A DNA stretch of 64,000 nucleotides from a bacterium (GCA_024226315.1 JAAELT010000071.1:21671-85670); one strand, 5' to 3'. Counted from the stretch's first letter, positions 20,348 to 29,910 are shown. The notes: generated by a model not told the origin, from the letters alone. Made by a program: numbers and translations.

Positions 20348-21750
20348 TGTTCAAGATGTTCGCCGGCCTCAGCCACGCGCATTTCGTCGGTATCGGCGGC
20401 GCCGGCATGAGCGGCATCGCCGAGGTGCTGCTGGACTACGACCTCGAGGTCAGCGGCTGCGATCAGGCGCGTAGCGCTACCACGCGGCGGCTCGAGCGCC
20501 TCGGGGTACGGATCGACGAGGGGCACGCGCCGGAGCACCTGGATGGCGTCGACCTGGTGGTGAAATCCTCGGCGATTCCCGAGGACAACCCCGAGATCCG
20601 CGCCGCCCGCGAGCGCGGCATCACGGTGGTGCGGCGGGCCGAGATGCTCGGCGAGCTGATGCGTCTGAAGTACGGCATCGCGGTGGCGGGCACCCACGGC
20701 AAGACCACCACCACCTCGCTGATCGGCACCTTGTTGACCGAGTGCGGGCTCGACCCGACGGTGATCGTCGGTGGCCGCATGCGGGTCTCGGGAACCGGCG
20801 CGCGGGTGGGCAAGAGCAACTACCTGGTGGCCGAGGCGGACGAGTTCGACCGCAGCTTCCTGCGCCTGATGCCGATCCTCGCCATCGTCACCTCGATCGA
20901 CCTCGACCACCTCGACACCTACGAGGATCTGGACGCGATCCGTGAGGCTTTCCTCGACTTCGCCGGCCGGGTGCCGTTCTTCGGCCAGATCATCCTGTGC
21001 CTCGACGATTCCAACATCCAGGGCATCCTGCCGCTGCTGGCGGAACACCGAGTGGTGACCTACGGCCTCTCCCCCCAGGCCGATCTCGCGGCCCACGACC
21101 TGGAGCCGACGACGGACGGTTGCCGGTTCTCGGTGACCAGCGCCGGAAAAGGCCTGCTGGGCGAGATCGAAGCGCCGATGCCGGGCCGCCACAACGTGCG
21201 CAACGCCCTGGCGGCGGTGGCGGTGGGCCGCGCACTGGGAATCGAGTTTCCCCGTATCGCCGCGGCGCTGGCGAAGTTCGGTGGCGTCCACCGCCGGTTC
21301 GAGAGGATTGGTGAGTGGCACGGCGCGGCGGTGATCGACGACTACGCCCATCACCCCACGGAGGTGGCGGCGACGCTCGAGGCCGCCCGGCAGGCGTTCC
21401 CCAGGGGACGGATCCTGGCCATCTTCCAGCCTCATCTCTACTCGCGGACGCGCGACCTGTGCGAGGGATTCGCCCACTCGTTGATGGAGGCCGACGAAGC
21501 CATCGTCACCGGCATCTACGCCTCCCGCGAGTCACCGATCCCCGGAGTGAGCGGCGAGGACGTGGTCACCGCGGCGCGCGCCAGCGGCCATCGCCGGGTC
21601 GAATACTGCGCCGATTGGAACGACGTGCCGGCTCTCTTGTCCGGCCGCAACGGCGGCGAGCGCCCGGGCGCCGCCGACGTGATCTTGACGCTGGGCGCCG
21701 GCGATATCTATCGCCTGGCGCGCCGGCTGGAAGAGGAGACAGCGGCATGA
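20347..21750 (+). CDS. murC: UDP-MurNAc:L-alanine ligase MurC
   Basis: MurC adds the first stem-peptide residue, L-alanine. The 467-residue product opens with HFVGIGGAGMSGIAEVLL and has the ATP loop AGTHGKTTTTSLIGTLL. SIDLDHLDTY and DDYAHHPTEV follow in the central and C-terminal domains. The ATG shares one base with the murG stop. It is followed directly by ftsQ; the murB and ddl genes that often lie here are absent. Confidence 0.97.
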   Translation: MFKMFAGLSHAHFVGIGGAGMSGIAEVLLDYDLEVSGCDQARSATTRRLERLGVRIDEGHAPEHLDGVDLVVKSSAIPEDNPEIRAARERGITVVRRAEMLGELMRLKYGIAVAGTHGKTTTTSLIGTLLTECGLDPTVIVGGRMRVSGTGARVGKSNYLVAEADEFDRSFLRLMPILAIVTSIDLDHLDTYEDLDAIREAFLDFAGRVPFFGQIILCLDDSNIQGILPLLAEHRVVTYGLSPQADLAAHDLEPTTDGCRFSVTSAGKGLLGEIEAPMPGRHNVRNALAAVAVGRALGIEFPRIAAALAKFGGVHRRFERIGEWHGAAVIDDYAHHPTEVAATLEAARQAFPRGRILAIFQPHLYSRTRDLCEGFAHSLMEADEAIVTGIYASRESPIPGVSGEDVVTAARASGHRRVEYCADWNDVPALLSGRNGGERPGAADVILTLGAGDIYRLARRLEEETAA

Positions 21751-22622
21751 GCGACGTCTCCACCACGCCGCTGCTGCGCGGCAGCGCGACGCGGCGCGAC
21801 ACGGACAACGTGCTGCCGTACAGGCGTCGCGGCGGCAAGGTACGGCGCTCGCGCCGGAGCCCTCTGGTCAAGTGGCTGAAGCCCCTTCTCGCCGCCTCCG
21901 CCATCGTCGGCATCCCCACGGCTCTGGTCGCCTGGCCGATGATGTCGAGCCGCTTCGCGCTTCAGGAGATGGTGATCGAGACCGGAGAGCGGGTGAGCGA
22001 GCAGTGGGTGCGGCAGGCCCTTGCCCCGCTCGCGGGCCAGAACCTGCCGCGCATCTCCCTGGAGCGGGCCGAGGCCCGGCTGCGCCGTCACCCGTGGGTC
22101 GAGAGCTCCGATCTGCGCAAGGAGCTGCCGGCGAGTCTGAACGTCCGGGTGCGGGAGAAGCGGGCGGTGGCGCTGCTGCGCGATGGCAAGCAGCTCTATT
22201 ACCTGGACGCGGACGGGGAACCGATCACGCTTTTCGATCCGTCGGCGCCGGGCGCCGACCTGCTGCTCATCAGCCGTTCGCGGCCGGGCGCCGACCTGCG
22301 CCCCGCGGTCCGTCTGGCCGAGGAGATCGAGCGGGAGGACCCGTTCTGGCGCCCGGGCCTCTCAGAGATCGAGATCCTCGGCGAGCAGGACTTTCGTCTC
22401 CACACCACAAAGCTACCGTTTCCGCTGCTGGTTCGCTCCGGCACATTGGCGGAAAAATCCAGCCGCCTGGAGGAGCTGTTGCCACGGATCTCGGGACGCT
22501 ACGGCGCCCTGGCGACAGTCGACCTCCGCTTCGCGCGGCGCATCATCGTACAACCCTCCGTCTCGGCGTCCGGCAAGTCGGCCGCGGCGGATACAGGAAA
22601 GGCGACGGCAGATCATGCCTAA
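21747..22622 (+). CDS. ftsQ: Cell division protein FtsQ
   Basis: The 291-residue product has an Arg-rich cytoplasmic tail of about 45 residues and one transmembrane helix (LLAASAIVGIPTALVAWPMM). A POTRA-like domain follows (ALQEMVIETGERVSEQW, then LRRHPWVESSDLRKELP) and an FtsQ C-terminal domain ending near RFARRIIVQP. FtsQ connects FtsB/FtsL to the divisome. The ATG overlaps the murC stop by four bases; the end overlaps ftsA by eight. Confidence 0.93.
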   Translation: MSDVSTTPLLRGSATRRDTDNVLPYRRRGGKVRRSRRSPLVKWLKPLLAASAIVGIPTALVAWPMMSSRFALQEMVIETGERVSEQWVRQALAPLAGQNLPRISLERAEARLRRHPWVESSDLRKELPASLNVRVREKRAVALLRDGKQLYYLDADGEPITLFDPSAPGADLLLISRSRPGADLRPAVRLAEEIEREDPFWRPGLSEIEILGEQDFRLHTTKLPFPLLVRSGTLAEKSSRLEELLPRISGRYGALATVDLRFARRIIVQPSVSASGKSAAADTGKATADHA

Positions 22623-23853
22623 CGTAGACGGATATCTAGTAGGGATCGATATCGGTTCCTCCAAGGTGGGTGTGCTGATTGGCCACCGAGACGGCTCGGG
22701 CGGGATGGAGGTGGTCGGCAAGGGGCTGGCCCCCAACCGCGGCACCCGGCGCGGCAACATCGTCAACGTCGAGCAGACGGTCGACGCTCTGAAGCAGGCG
22801 AGTGAGGAAGCCGAGGTGATGGCCGGCATCGAGATCTCGCGGGCCTACGTCGGCGTGGCGGGATCCGACATCCGCAGCGTCAACTCCCGCGGCATGGTGT
22901 CGGTGGCCCGGCGAGACCGGGAGATCACCCGCCAGGACATCCAGCGGGTGCTGGAAGCGGCGCAGTCGGCCGCGCTGCCCACCGATCGCGAGATCCTCCA
23001 CACCATCCCGCAGGAGTTCTTCGTCGACGAGCAGGGCGGCATCGTCGACCCGCTGGGAATGCTGGGCAGCCGGCTGGAGGTCTCGGTGCACCTGACGACC
23101 GGCAACTTCACCCGCACGAAGACTCTTCAGACCTGCGTCAACCGGGCAGGAATCGAGGTCATCGAAGCGGTCTTCGAGCCGCTGGCGACCGCGGAGGGAG
23201 TGCTGTTGGAAGACGAGCGCGAGCTCGGGGTGCTGCTGGTCGACGTCGGCAGCGGCGGCACGGAGTACGCGCTCTTTGCCGAGGGCGAGCCGCAGCACAG
23301 CTCGGTGGTGCCGATCGGCGCCAGCCACTTCACCAACGACCTCGCCATGGTGCTGCGCACGCCGTTCGCGGAGGCCGAGCGCATCAAGACCCGGTACGGC
23401 TGCTGCCTGGGGAGCATGATCGACGACGAAGAGGGTGTCACCGTGCCGGCGGTCGCCGGCGGAGCCCAGCGGGTGGTGCCGAAGCGCGAGCTGTGCGAGA
23501 TCCTCGAGCCGCGGGCCGAGGAGCTGCTCAACCTGATTCACGACGACTTGAGCAAGAACGGCTGGGACGAGACTCTGCGTGGCGGCGTCGTCCTGACCGG
23601 CGGCGGCGTCCAACTCGACGGTCTGCTGGAGCTGACCGAGCAGATCTTCTCATCGACGGTGCGTTACGGACTGCCCCAGGGGCTGGGCGGTCTGGTCGAC
23701 GTCATCAACAGCCCGACATGGTGCACCGCTTCGGGGCTGTTGCTCTACGGTCTGGCCAGCGAGCAGGACCAGAGCAAGAACCGGAAGCGACGCACCTTCA
23801 CTGTACGCAAATTTATCGGAACCCTGCGGGGCGTATTCTCCGACTTACTGTAA
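22615..23853 (+). CDS. ftsA: Cell division protein FtsA
   Basis: FtsA is the actin-like protein that tethers FtsZ to the membrane. The 412-residue product has the phosphate 1 loop [14 protein letters not shown], the 1C/SHS2 domain ([17 protein letters not shown]) and a late [13 protein letters not shown] adenosine loop. A C-terminal basic amphipathic helix ([16 protein letters not shown]) probably binds the membrane. The phosphate 2 loop reads [13 protein letters not shown] where family members usually have DIGGGTTD-type sequence. The start overlaps ftsQ by eight bases; ftsZ follows after 28 bases. Confidence 0.95.
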   Translation: MPNVDGYLVGIDIGSSKVGVLIGHRDGSGGMEVVGKGLAPNRGTRRGNIVNVEQTVDALKQASEEAEVMAGIEISRAYVGVAGSDIRSVNSRGMVSVARRDREITRQDIQRVLEAAQSAALPTDREILHTIPQEFFVDEQGGIVDPLGMLGSRLEVSVHLTTGNFTRTKTLQTCVNRAGIEVIEAVFEPLATAEGVLLEDERELGVLLVDVGSGGTEYALFAEGEPQHSSVVPIGASHFTNDLAMVLRTPFAEAERIKTRYGCCLGSMIDDEEGVTVPAVAGGAQRVVPKRELCEILEPRAEELLNLIHDDLSKNGWDETLRGGVVLTGGGVQLDGLLELTEQIFSSTVRYGLPQGLGGLVDVINSPTWCTASGLLLYGLASEQDQSKNRKRRTFTVRKFIGTLRGVFSDLL

Positions 23854-23881
23854 GTCACGGACCGAAGGAAGGGGACGAACG

Positions 23882-25267
23882 ATGATCCTGTTCGACGAAT
23901 CCACCAAAGAGAGCGGCAGCTTGCCGATCACCCTCGAAAACGCCGACCAGGCGCCGGCCACGATCAAGGTGATCGGCATCGGCGGCAGCGGTGGCAACGC
24001 GGTCAACCGCATGATCTCGGCGCAGCTGCGTGGCATCGAGTTCGTCAGCGCCAACACCGACGTCCAGGCCTTGCGGCGCTCGCAGGCACCCACCAAGCTG
24101 CAGCTCGGCGAAAGCCTGACCCGTGGCCTGGGAGCGGGCGGTGACCCGGAGGTCGGCCGCGAGTCGGCGCTCGAGGACACCGAGCGAATCCTCGAGATCC
24201 TGGACGGCGCCGACATGGTGTTCCTCACCGCCGGGCTCGGCGGCGGCACCGGTGGCGGCGCGGCGCCGATCTTCGCTTCGCTCGCGGCCGAGATCGGCGC
24301 GCTGACCGTGGCGGTCGTGACCAAGCCCTTCGGCTTCGAAGGCCGGCGCCGGGGGATTCTGGCCGATCGCGGGGTCGAGGAGCTGCGCAACTCGGTAGAC
24401 ACGCTGATCACCATCCCGAACGAGCGTCTGTTGAGCTTCGTTGATCGTGGCACGCCGTTGACCGAGGCGTTTCTGATCGCTGATGACGTGCTGCGCCAGG
24501 CGGTGCAGGGCATCAGCGATCTGATCACCGTTCCGGGCGAGATCAACGTCGACTTCGCGGACGTCAAGACCATCATGACCGGCATGGGCATGGCCCTCAT
24601 GGGCACCGGCATCGCCAAGGGCGACAACCGAGCGGTCGAGGCCGCGCAGCGGGCGATCTCCTCGCCGCTGCTCGAAGAGACCTCGATCGAAGGCGCCCAG
24701 GGTGTGCTGCTGAACATCTCCGGCGGTCACGACCTGACGCTCCACGAGGTGGCGGAGTCGGCGCGCATCATCTCCGAGGCTGTCGACCCCGAGGCCAACA
24801 TCATCTCGGGCATGGTGATTGACGAGGATCTGACCGACGAGATGAAGGTCACGGTGATCGCCACCGGCTTCGATCGGGCGGCGGAGCGCAGAGAGACGCC
24901 GGCGGAAGTCCGTTCGGCGGTAGAGGCCTGGCGCCCCACTCCTCCGGCGCCGGCGCGTCCGGCCGTGGCTCAGGTGCCACGTCAACCGGCTGCACCAGCC
25001 GTTGCTCCGGCTGCCGCTCCGGCGGCTCGCCCAAGGATGGCCAACGCGGCAGTGGCCGCCACGCCGGTTCAGGAGCGCGTCGAACCGGTGCGGGAGGCCG
25101 CTCCCGTCGAGCCCGAAGCGCCGGAGCAGACCGACGAGCAGGAGATCCCCTTCTACCGCAAGGTCCTGGCTCAGCGGCATGCCGACGACCCCGGCGGCTA
25201 CGGCCCCAACTGGTCGAATGTCGACGACTACGACATCCCGACCGTGCTGCGCAAACAGATGGACTAG
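23882..25267 (+). CDS. ftsZ: Cell division GTPase FtsZ
   Basis: FtsZ is the tubulin-like GTPase that forms the division ring. The 461-residue product has [15 protein letters not shown], the tubulin-signature region [10 protein letters not shown], and the synergy loop [13 protein letters not shown]. An Ala/Pro-rich linker of about 90 residues precedes a C-terminal peptide ending [11 protein letters not shown] that should bind FtsA. In the signature the usual GGGTGTG is GGGTGGG, an uncommon change next to the nucleotide. A good site (AAGGGG) precedes ATG 23882. Confidence 0.97.
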   Translation: MILFDESTKESGSLPITLENADQAPATIKVIGIGGSGGNAVNRMISAQLRGIEFVSANTDVQALRRSQAPTKLQLGESLTRGLGAGGDPEVGRESALEDTERILEILDGADMVFLTAGLGGGTGGGAAPIFASLAAEIGALTVAVVTKPFGFEGRRRGILADRGVEELRNSVDTLITIPNERLLSFVDRGTPLTEAFLIADDVLRQAVQGISDLITVPGEINVDFADVKTIMTGMGMALMGTGIAKGDNRAVEAAQRAISSPLLEETSIEGAQGVLLNISGGHDLTLHEVAESARIISEAVDPEANIISGMVIDEDLTDEMKVTVIATGFDRAAERRETPAEVRSAVEAWRPTPPAPARPAVAQVPRQPAAPAVAPAAAPAARPRMANAAVAATPVQERVEPVREAAPVEPEAPEQTDEQEIPFYRKVLAQRHADDPGGYGPNWSNVDDYDIPTVLRKQMD

Positions 25268-25283
25268 CGATCCATGTGAGGAA

Positions 25284-25292
25284 TGCTATACT
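25284..25292 (+). promoter_or_regulatory. Extended -10 promoter
   Basis: TGCTATACT is an extended -10 (TGn plus TATACT at 25287-25292), with a poor -35. It would start the message about 25 bases before the next gene, just after ftsZ ends. Confidence 0.5.
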
Positions 25293-25323
25293 TCCGGAGA
25301 TTAACCCCGCACGGGAGGCCTCC

Positions 25324-25764
25324 ATGCACCGACGAGCCCTACGCCTGATCGTTTTGACGTTGATTTTCCTGGCTGCCGCGTCCGCGGTTCACGCCGAGTA
25401 TTTCACCGTAACCCTGACCAACGGCACGAGCTTCCAGACCCGCTACCGGCCGGTTCCCGCCGAATGGGACGAGAGCGTCGTGATGATCAGTACCGACACC
25501 GGCAACTGGATCGGTCTGTATGAGGACGAGATCGCCGACGTCACCTCCCACGCCGAGATCACCGGTTTCGGATATCAGCTCGACACCACCACGCTGTTCG
25601 TCGGCTGGGTACCGGGCGACGAGCTCGAGGAAGAGAAGGACGAGAGCGCTCCGAATCTCGAGGAGATGTTTCCCGAGCCCGAGGCATCGTTCTCACTCGA
25701 TCAGTTCGTCGATGTTCCGGGGTCCGAGGGCGGCGGCATCGGCAACATGGACATCGACAACTAG
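25324..25764 (+). CDS. Small exported protein of unknown function
   Basis: From ATG 25324, preceded by GGGAGG, the product is 146 residues. A signal peptide (LIVLTLIFLAAASAVHA) leads to a beta-rich region starting EYFTVTLTNGTSFQTRYRP, with a regular V/I pattern through ISTDTGNWIGLYEDEIADV. The C-terminal third is acidic and low in complexity (ELEEEKDESAPNLEEMFPEP). The first half resembles small SH3-like or Sm-like folds seen in exported proteins, but the family is not recognised. An upstream in-frame ATG at 25276 would destroy the signal peptide and is rejected. Confidence 0.75.
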   Translation: MHRRALRLIVLTLIFLAAASAVHAEYFTVTLTNGTSFQTRYRPVPAEWDESVVMISTDTGNWIGLYEDEIADVTSHAEITGFGYQLDTTTLFVGWVPGDELEEEKDESAPNLEEMFPEPEASFSLDQFVDVPGSEGGGIGNMDIDN

Positions 25765-25786
25765 GGAGTCGTTCCACGAGGCGTTC

Positions 25787-25993
25787 ATGAGCCGCAGGTG
25801 GCTCCTGCCAGTCGTGGGCGCGGCGGGCGCCTTCGTGGCGTACCTGCTCGGCGCGGGCTATCAGTGGCAGCTGGCGTTGCTCACCGCTACCGCCATCGGA
25901 GCCCTGGTCTACTCGGCCCAGGTCACCTGGACGCGCATGAATCGTCTCCTCCGGGGGCCGGATCGAGGCGAGGAGCCCGAGGAGGGATCATAG
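25787..25993 (+). CDS. Small two-helix membrane protein
   Basis: A 68-residue product beginning MSRRWLLPVVGAAGAFVAYL, with two hydrophobic stretches (LLPVVGAAGAFVAYLLGAG and LALLTATAIGALVYSAQVTW). A short basic then acidic cytoplasmic tail follows (MNRLLRGPDRGEEPEEGS). Positive residues at the start and after helix 2 fit both ends in the cytoplasm. It follows the exported protein after 22 bases and is probably co-transcribed. No family is recognised. Confidence 0.6.
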   Translation: MSRRWLLPVVGAAGAFVAYLLGAGYQWQLALLTATAIGALVYSAQVTWTRMNRLLRGPDRGEEPEEGS

Positions 25994-26000
25994 ATTCGCT

Positions 26001-26159
26001 TCAGGGTGGCCGTCCGGGGGTCTCTTTCCACGGAAAGACCGCCAGCGCTCCCGCCAACACGAGATGAATCCATCCGCCCGCGGCGAAACCCGTCATGAGC
26101 AGAACCATCCAGCACGAGAGCAGGGTACAAGCCACGAGCAGGCGCGATCGACTCGACAT
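26001..26159 (-). CDS. Short hydrophobic membrane protein
   Basis: An ORF of 52 residues starting MSSRSRLLVACTLLSCWMVL and continuing TGFAAGGWIHLVLAGALAVF, ending in a short polar tail. The size, the GGWIHLVL segment and the two-helix plan resemble the lmo0937-type small membrane proteins. There is no clear ribosome binding site. It is divergent from the lipoprotein gene that starts about 28 bases away. The hydrophobic pattern is the main support for this being a real gene. Confidence 0.45.
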   Translation of the reverse strand: MSSRSRLLVACTLLSCWMVLLMTGFAAGGWIHLVLAGALAVFPWKETPGRPP

Positions 26160-26187
26160 GAGATGGTCCGAGCATAGCATCGCCGGG

Positions 26188-26643
26188 GTGTCTCGCCCGT
26201 GGCGCTGGGTGGCGGTCGCGATCCTCGCGCTGTCACTCGGCTGCCGTGGTGGCTCGGACGAGGAAGATCGGCCACAGGTCGAGACGGTCGACGTCGCACC
26301 GTCGCTTCAGATTACGACCGAGGAAGATGAGACCGCGGTCGAGCGTCCTCCGGCCCTGGTCGGCCTCATGCCGGGGGACTTCCCGCCCGACCTGCCGCTC
26401 TATCTGCCCGCCAGCCTGATCGACTTCGGCACCACCGACGACGGTTGGCGCTACGTCGACCTTCTGACGCCGGATTCCCAGACGAAGGTCGAGGGTGAGC
26501 TCGGCGCCATGGCGCGGGAGAAGGGATGGGCGGCCGACGGCACCGGCGGCGCCGCGACTCTGCGCAAGGGCAGCCAGCGCGTGCGGCTCCGGATCGAGGA
26601 CGCCCGACCGGGGACGGTCTACCGGTACGAGTATCGGCTCTGA
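26188..26643 (+). CDS. Lipoprotein of unknown function
   Basis: From GTG 26188 the product is 151 residues with a compact type II signal (MSRPWRWVAVAILALSLGC, lipidated Cys19). An acidic spacer and a compact domain follow: PGDFPPDLPLYLPASLIDFG, then YVDLLTPDSQTKVEGELGAM and a C-terminal QRVRLRIEDARPGTVYRYEY. The fold plan resembles small periplasmic domains built on a PDLPxYP-like stretch. ATG 26158 and ATG 26095 are in frame but place about 10 to 31 extra residues before the signal, so the GTG is preferred. Confidence 0.7.
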   Translation: MSRPWRWVAVAILALSLGCRGGSDEEDRPQVETVDVAPSLQITTEEDETAVERPPALVGLMPGDFPPDLPLYLPASLIDFGTTDDGWRYVDLLTPDSQTKVEGELGAMAREKGWAADGTGGAATLRKGSQRVRLRIEDARPGTVYRYEYRL

Positions 26644-26652
26644 TGTGGGATA

Positions 26653-27345
26653 TCAGCCAGCCAGCGTCTCGGAGTTGCTCAGGCGGTCAGTGAAGCTGCG
26701 GTTGGTTGTGAGAGCCAGCAGCAACGGCAGACCGCCGAGGGCCAGGGTGACGACGGCCCCGAGCCAGCGCCGGAAGGTCTGGCCGAACGTCAACGGCTCA
26801 CCTTCGGAAGTCCGCGCCACATGGCCGACCCAGGCCATGCCCGGGGTCTGACCCCAGAAGGCCAGAGGCACGACCCAGTACAGGAAAGAAAACACCGTCG
26901 CCAGCAGGGCGAAGGGCTTCCAGTCGGCTAGCGAGACCGCGATTCCCAGGGTGTGGCAGGCCGCCACCGCGAGAGCGAGCATCACGAGCTGAACGGTCAG
27001 GTCGGCCAGGCTGGCCAGCAGCCGGTCGCCGAGAAGCACCCGGTCGTTCGAAAGGGCCGCGTCTGCAGGAATCACGGTGTCTCCGCGGGCCGCCGCGTCC
27101 CCACGAAGCACCGTATCTCCACCAAGCACCGCGTCGGACACTTCGGCGTCGCCCTTCGCGGGCGCCGCCGCTTCGGGCTCGGGATCCCCGCTCTTGCCGG
27201 AAGACGCCTGTCTTGCGAAGATGCTCGTCGGTGCCGGCGTCGCCGCCACCTGTTCGGCCCCCAGGCCATCCTCCGTGGATTCCGACTGAAGGGGCAGGTC
27301 GAACAGCGGCAGCTCCGAGCCCCGGGAACGCTTGCGTTTACCCAT
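26653..27345 (-). CDS. RDD-family membrane protein
   Basis: The 230-residue product has a long variable N-terminal region of about 105 residues, rich in Ala, Gly, Asp, with repeated GDT/GDA-type elements (GGDTVLRGDAAARGD). The RDD domain follows: LLGDRLLASLADLTVQLVML supplies the R and D, and further helices contain FSFLYWVVPLAFWGQTPGMA, where the GQTPGM motif is typical of the family. The role of RDD proteins is mostly unknown; some affect ion or osmotic stress. It lies 24 bases after the TPR protein on the same strand. Confidence 0.85.
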   Translation of the reverse strand: MGKRKRSRGSELPLFDLPLQSESTEDGLGAEQVAATPAPTSIFARQASSGKSGDPEPEAAAPAKGDAEVSDAVLGGDTVLRGDAAARGDTVIPADAALSNDRVLLGDRLLASLADLTVQLVMLALAVAACHTLGIAVSLADWKPFALLATVFSFLYWVVPLAFWGQTPGMAWVGHVARTSEGEPLTFGQTFRRWLGAVVTLALGGLPLLLALTTNRSFTDRLSNSETLAG

Positions 27346-27369
27346 AGCGACGCCGGCCTCTCGCGCTGG

Positions 27370-29766
27370 TCACCGCGAGGGCAGGTACTTCACGAAGATG
27401 CGGTAGAGCAGATCCTTCGGTCTCTGCACGTAGGTCTGCGCGAACAGTCGCATCCTCTGCAGCTCTTCGTTGTCGGGCTGCACCTCGAGGGCCTCTTTGA
27501 GCTTCCTGGCCGCGCCCTGGGCGTTCCCTCGCTGCAGATCGCTCAAGGCCAGGTTGTAGTAGGAGTCCACGAGCAGGCGCTCGATGTCCCGGTTGTTCGG
27601 ATCAGTTTCCCGCTGACGCCACAATTCCGGAATGATCGCGGCGTACTGACCCTCGTCGAACAGCTTGATCTCGTCCTCCAGCAACTCGAGCTGATCATCG
27701 CCCTCCAGCTTCAGCTGCCGATCCGCCTCCTCGAGAGGCATGATCTTGCTTGCTCGAGCGAAGTACTTGCGTGCACGGATGTGGCGACCCTGTTGATGTG
27801 CGTCCCGGGCCGCGCCCACCAGCATGGTGAATCGCTCACGCTGTTCTTCCGATGGCCCCGCCTCCACGGGATCGGGGGCCTCGACCAGGGCCTTCCACTG
27901 AGCGATGAGTGCCTGGGCGTCTTCATAGATCGGATCCTGGGCCTGGATCCGTTCCAACATGAGGATCGCGTTCTCGGTGTTGCCGCCCTCGTGCATCTTG
28001 GTCGCTCGCTCGATCGGATCGACCTTGGGCGGTTGCGCCATCTGTTGCGGCAGCTCCTGATTGGGAAACAGGTCGTCCCACTTGATCATCAGAAACGCGA
28101 CCAGGCCGATCGCCCCGAGGAGCACCGCGGCGCCCACGGCGACGATCCTCATGTCGGTCTTCTTGACCACCACCACCCGATCGCGCTCCACGGCGGCCGC
28201 CAGTGACGGGCTTGCACCTTCCCTTGTACCGTCGCCGGTCTCGCCCAGCTCGAGATCGCTCAAGCCCTCGACGTCGCCCGTGGAAGCGAGCGTCGGCACC
28301 TGGCCGGATTCGAGCTGCTCCAGGTACTCGCGCGCCAGGGAATGGTCCGGCTGCAGCTCCAGCACCTGGGCCAGCGAGCTCTTCGCTTCGTCTACCGAGC
28401 CGGCTTCGAGGTGTCCGGTGGCGGCGTGGAAGAATTCCTCGGCCTGGCGCTCGATCTCCGCTTTCTTGGCGCGGGCCTCCTCGATCTTGCTGGAGGCCTC
28501 GGCGTTGTCGATGTCGATCAGGAAGATCCGTGACCAGATGTCGATCGCGCCCTGGTATTCGCCGCGCTCGAACGCATCCTGGCCTTCCGCCATCAGCTGG
28601 CCGACCCGGTCCCCGCCTTCCTGGTCGTCCTCGGCGGCACCATCGTCGAAAGACAGCTCCGCGTCCAGGTTCTGCAGAGTGGCTTCCGGGGTCTCCGGCG
28701 TGTCGCCGAAGTCGAGGTCGGCCTCGAGATCCGTGCCGCCTTCGAACGAAGTGCCGTCCTCGAACGACGGGCCGTCTTCGAAGCTGGCGTCAGCGCCTTC
28801 GAAGCTGGCATCGGCGCTTTCGAGCGTCGCATCCGCGCCTTCGAAGGTGGCGCCGGCGCTCTCGAAGGTAGCCTCGGCTGCCGGCGCGTCGTCGGGCGGA
28901 ATCGCCGCTATCGGTTTGGTTTGCCGGGGATCGTTGGCGGCCAGCTCGGACACCATGTCGGTCCCGTCGTCGTCCGTGTCGAGCGACAGGCTCTGCTGCT
29001 GGAGTGCCAGCAGATCCTGATCGGCGGCTGCCGGCGCCGGCGGAGATTCCTGGCTCGCGAAGCCCACGACTTCCGGATGCTCGGGGTCGAGCGCGCGCGC
29101 TTTCTCCAGGTGCTTTTGCATCTCCTCGACCTGGCCGGCCTCGCGTGCCTGCCGAGCGGACTTCAGAAACGTCTGGACGTAGGTTTCTGATTCGAGCAGG
29201 CTGTTCGCCTGCTCGACGATCTGCCGCGCCACCGGGTCGCTCTCGAGCACTTGCTTCTGACTGGTTGCGATCTGCAGAATCTGCTCGAAATCTCGCTTGG
29301 CGAACAGATCCTGAAGCACGGTGCCGAGGCCGCTTGCCGCGGCCTGTTGTGCCGGGGCAGGAGCCGCTGGTGGCGCTGGAGCCGGAGCCGCTGGTGGCGC
29401 CGGAGTGGGAACCGCCGCGCTGGTGGCCTGATCGTCGAAGCTGACGTCTCCGAGATCGTCGAGCGGCCCCAGGTCGTCGAGATCGTCGAGCTCTTCGAGA
29501 TCGTCGAGCGCCGGCAGGTCATCGAGGGACGGAACCGCCGGAGCCGACCTCAGGTCGTCGACCACCACGGGTCGAGTGTCCGCCTTGAGTCTGTCGACCA
29601 GGGTCCTGGCGGGCTGGAACTGTGGATCCATCCGGAGTATGAACTCACAGCCGACGAGCGCTTCCTGGTGTCGCTCCTCAGTGATCAGCTCGAGCGTCTG
29701 CTGGAACGTGTTCGAAATCCGTTCCTGGACGTCCTGGGCTAGCGAGGGGTTTCCTTGGTACGACAT
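27370..29766 (-). CDS. Large TPR protein with one transmembrane helix
   Basis: The 798-residue product has an N-terminal TPR-like region (FQQTLELITEERHQEALVGC) and an Ala/Pro-rich linker. More TPR units follow, then an acidic low-complexity stretch of imperfect FEGADASFED-type repeats (about residues 300-370). One transmembrane helix near residue 530 (IVAVGAAVLLGAIGLVAFLM) follows a basic VVVVKK anchor, with C-terminal TPRs beyond it. Such proteins act as envelope scaffolds; the partner is unknown. It is upstream of the RDD gene and downstream of mpl on the same strand. Confidence 0.8.
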   Translation of the reverse strand: MSYQGNPSLAQDVQERISNTFQQTLELITEERHQEALVGCEFILRMDPQFQPARTLVDRLKADTRPVVVDDLRSAPAVPSLDDLPALDDLEELDDLDDLGPLDDLGDVSFDDQATSAAVPTPAPPAAPAPAPPAAPAPAQQAAASGLGTVLQDLFAKRDFEQILQIATSQKQVLESDPVARQIVEQANSLLESETYVQTFLKSARQAREAGQVEEMQKHLEKARALDPEHPEVVGFASQESPPAPAAADQDLLALQQQSLSLDTDDDGTDMVSELAANDPRQTKPIAAIPPDDAPAAEATFESAGATFEGADATLESADASFEGADASFEDGPSFEDGTSFEGGTDLEADLDFGDTPETPEATLQNLDAELSFDDGAAEDDQEGGDRVGQLMAEGQDAFERGEYQGAIDIWSRIFLIDIDNAEASSKIEEARAKKAEIERQAEEFFHAATGHLEAGSVDEAKSSLAQVLELQPDHSLAREYLEQLESGQVPTLASTGDVEGLSDLELGETGDGTREGASPSLAAAVERDRVVVVKKTDMRIVAVGAAVLLGAIGLVAFLMIKWDDLFPNQELPQQMAQPPKVDPIERATKMHEGGNTENAILMLERIQAQDPIYEDAQALIAQWKALVEAPDPVEAGPSEEQRERFTMLVGAARDAHQQGRHIRARKYFARASKIMPLEEADRQLKLEGDDQLELLEDEIKLFDEGQYAAIIPELWRQRETDPNNRDIERLLVDSYYNLALSDLQRGNAQGAARKLKEALEVQPDNEELQRMRLFAQTYVQRPKDLLYRIFVKYLPSR

Positions 29767-29910
29767 GTTCGCGGCTCTCGGGGAGCGGATGGCCGTCGGG
29801 CGGGACGACCGCTGTCGAGGATGCTCGGAGCGACTATTGCCCTGGGATGCTCGAAGCGTCTGATGATAGCAAATGGTCCGGCGCTCTCCAACCGTGCCGG
29901 TCCACGACTC

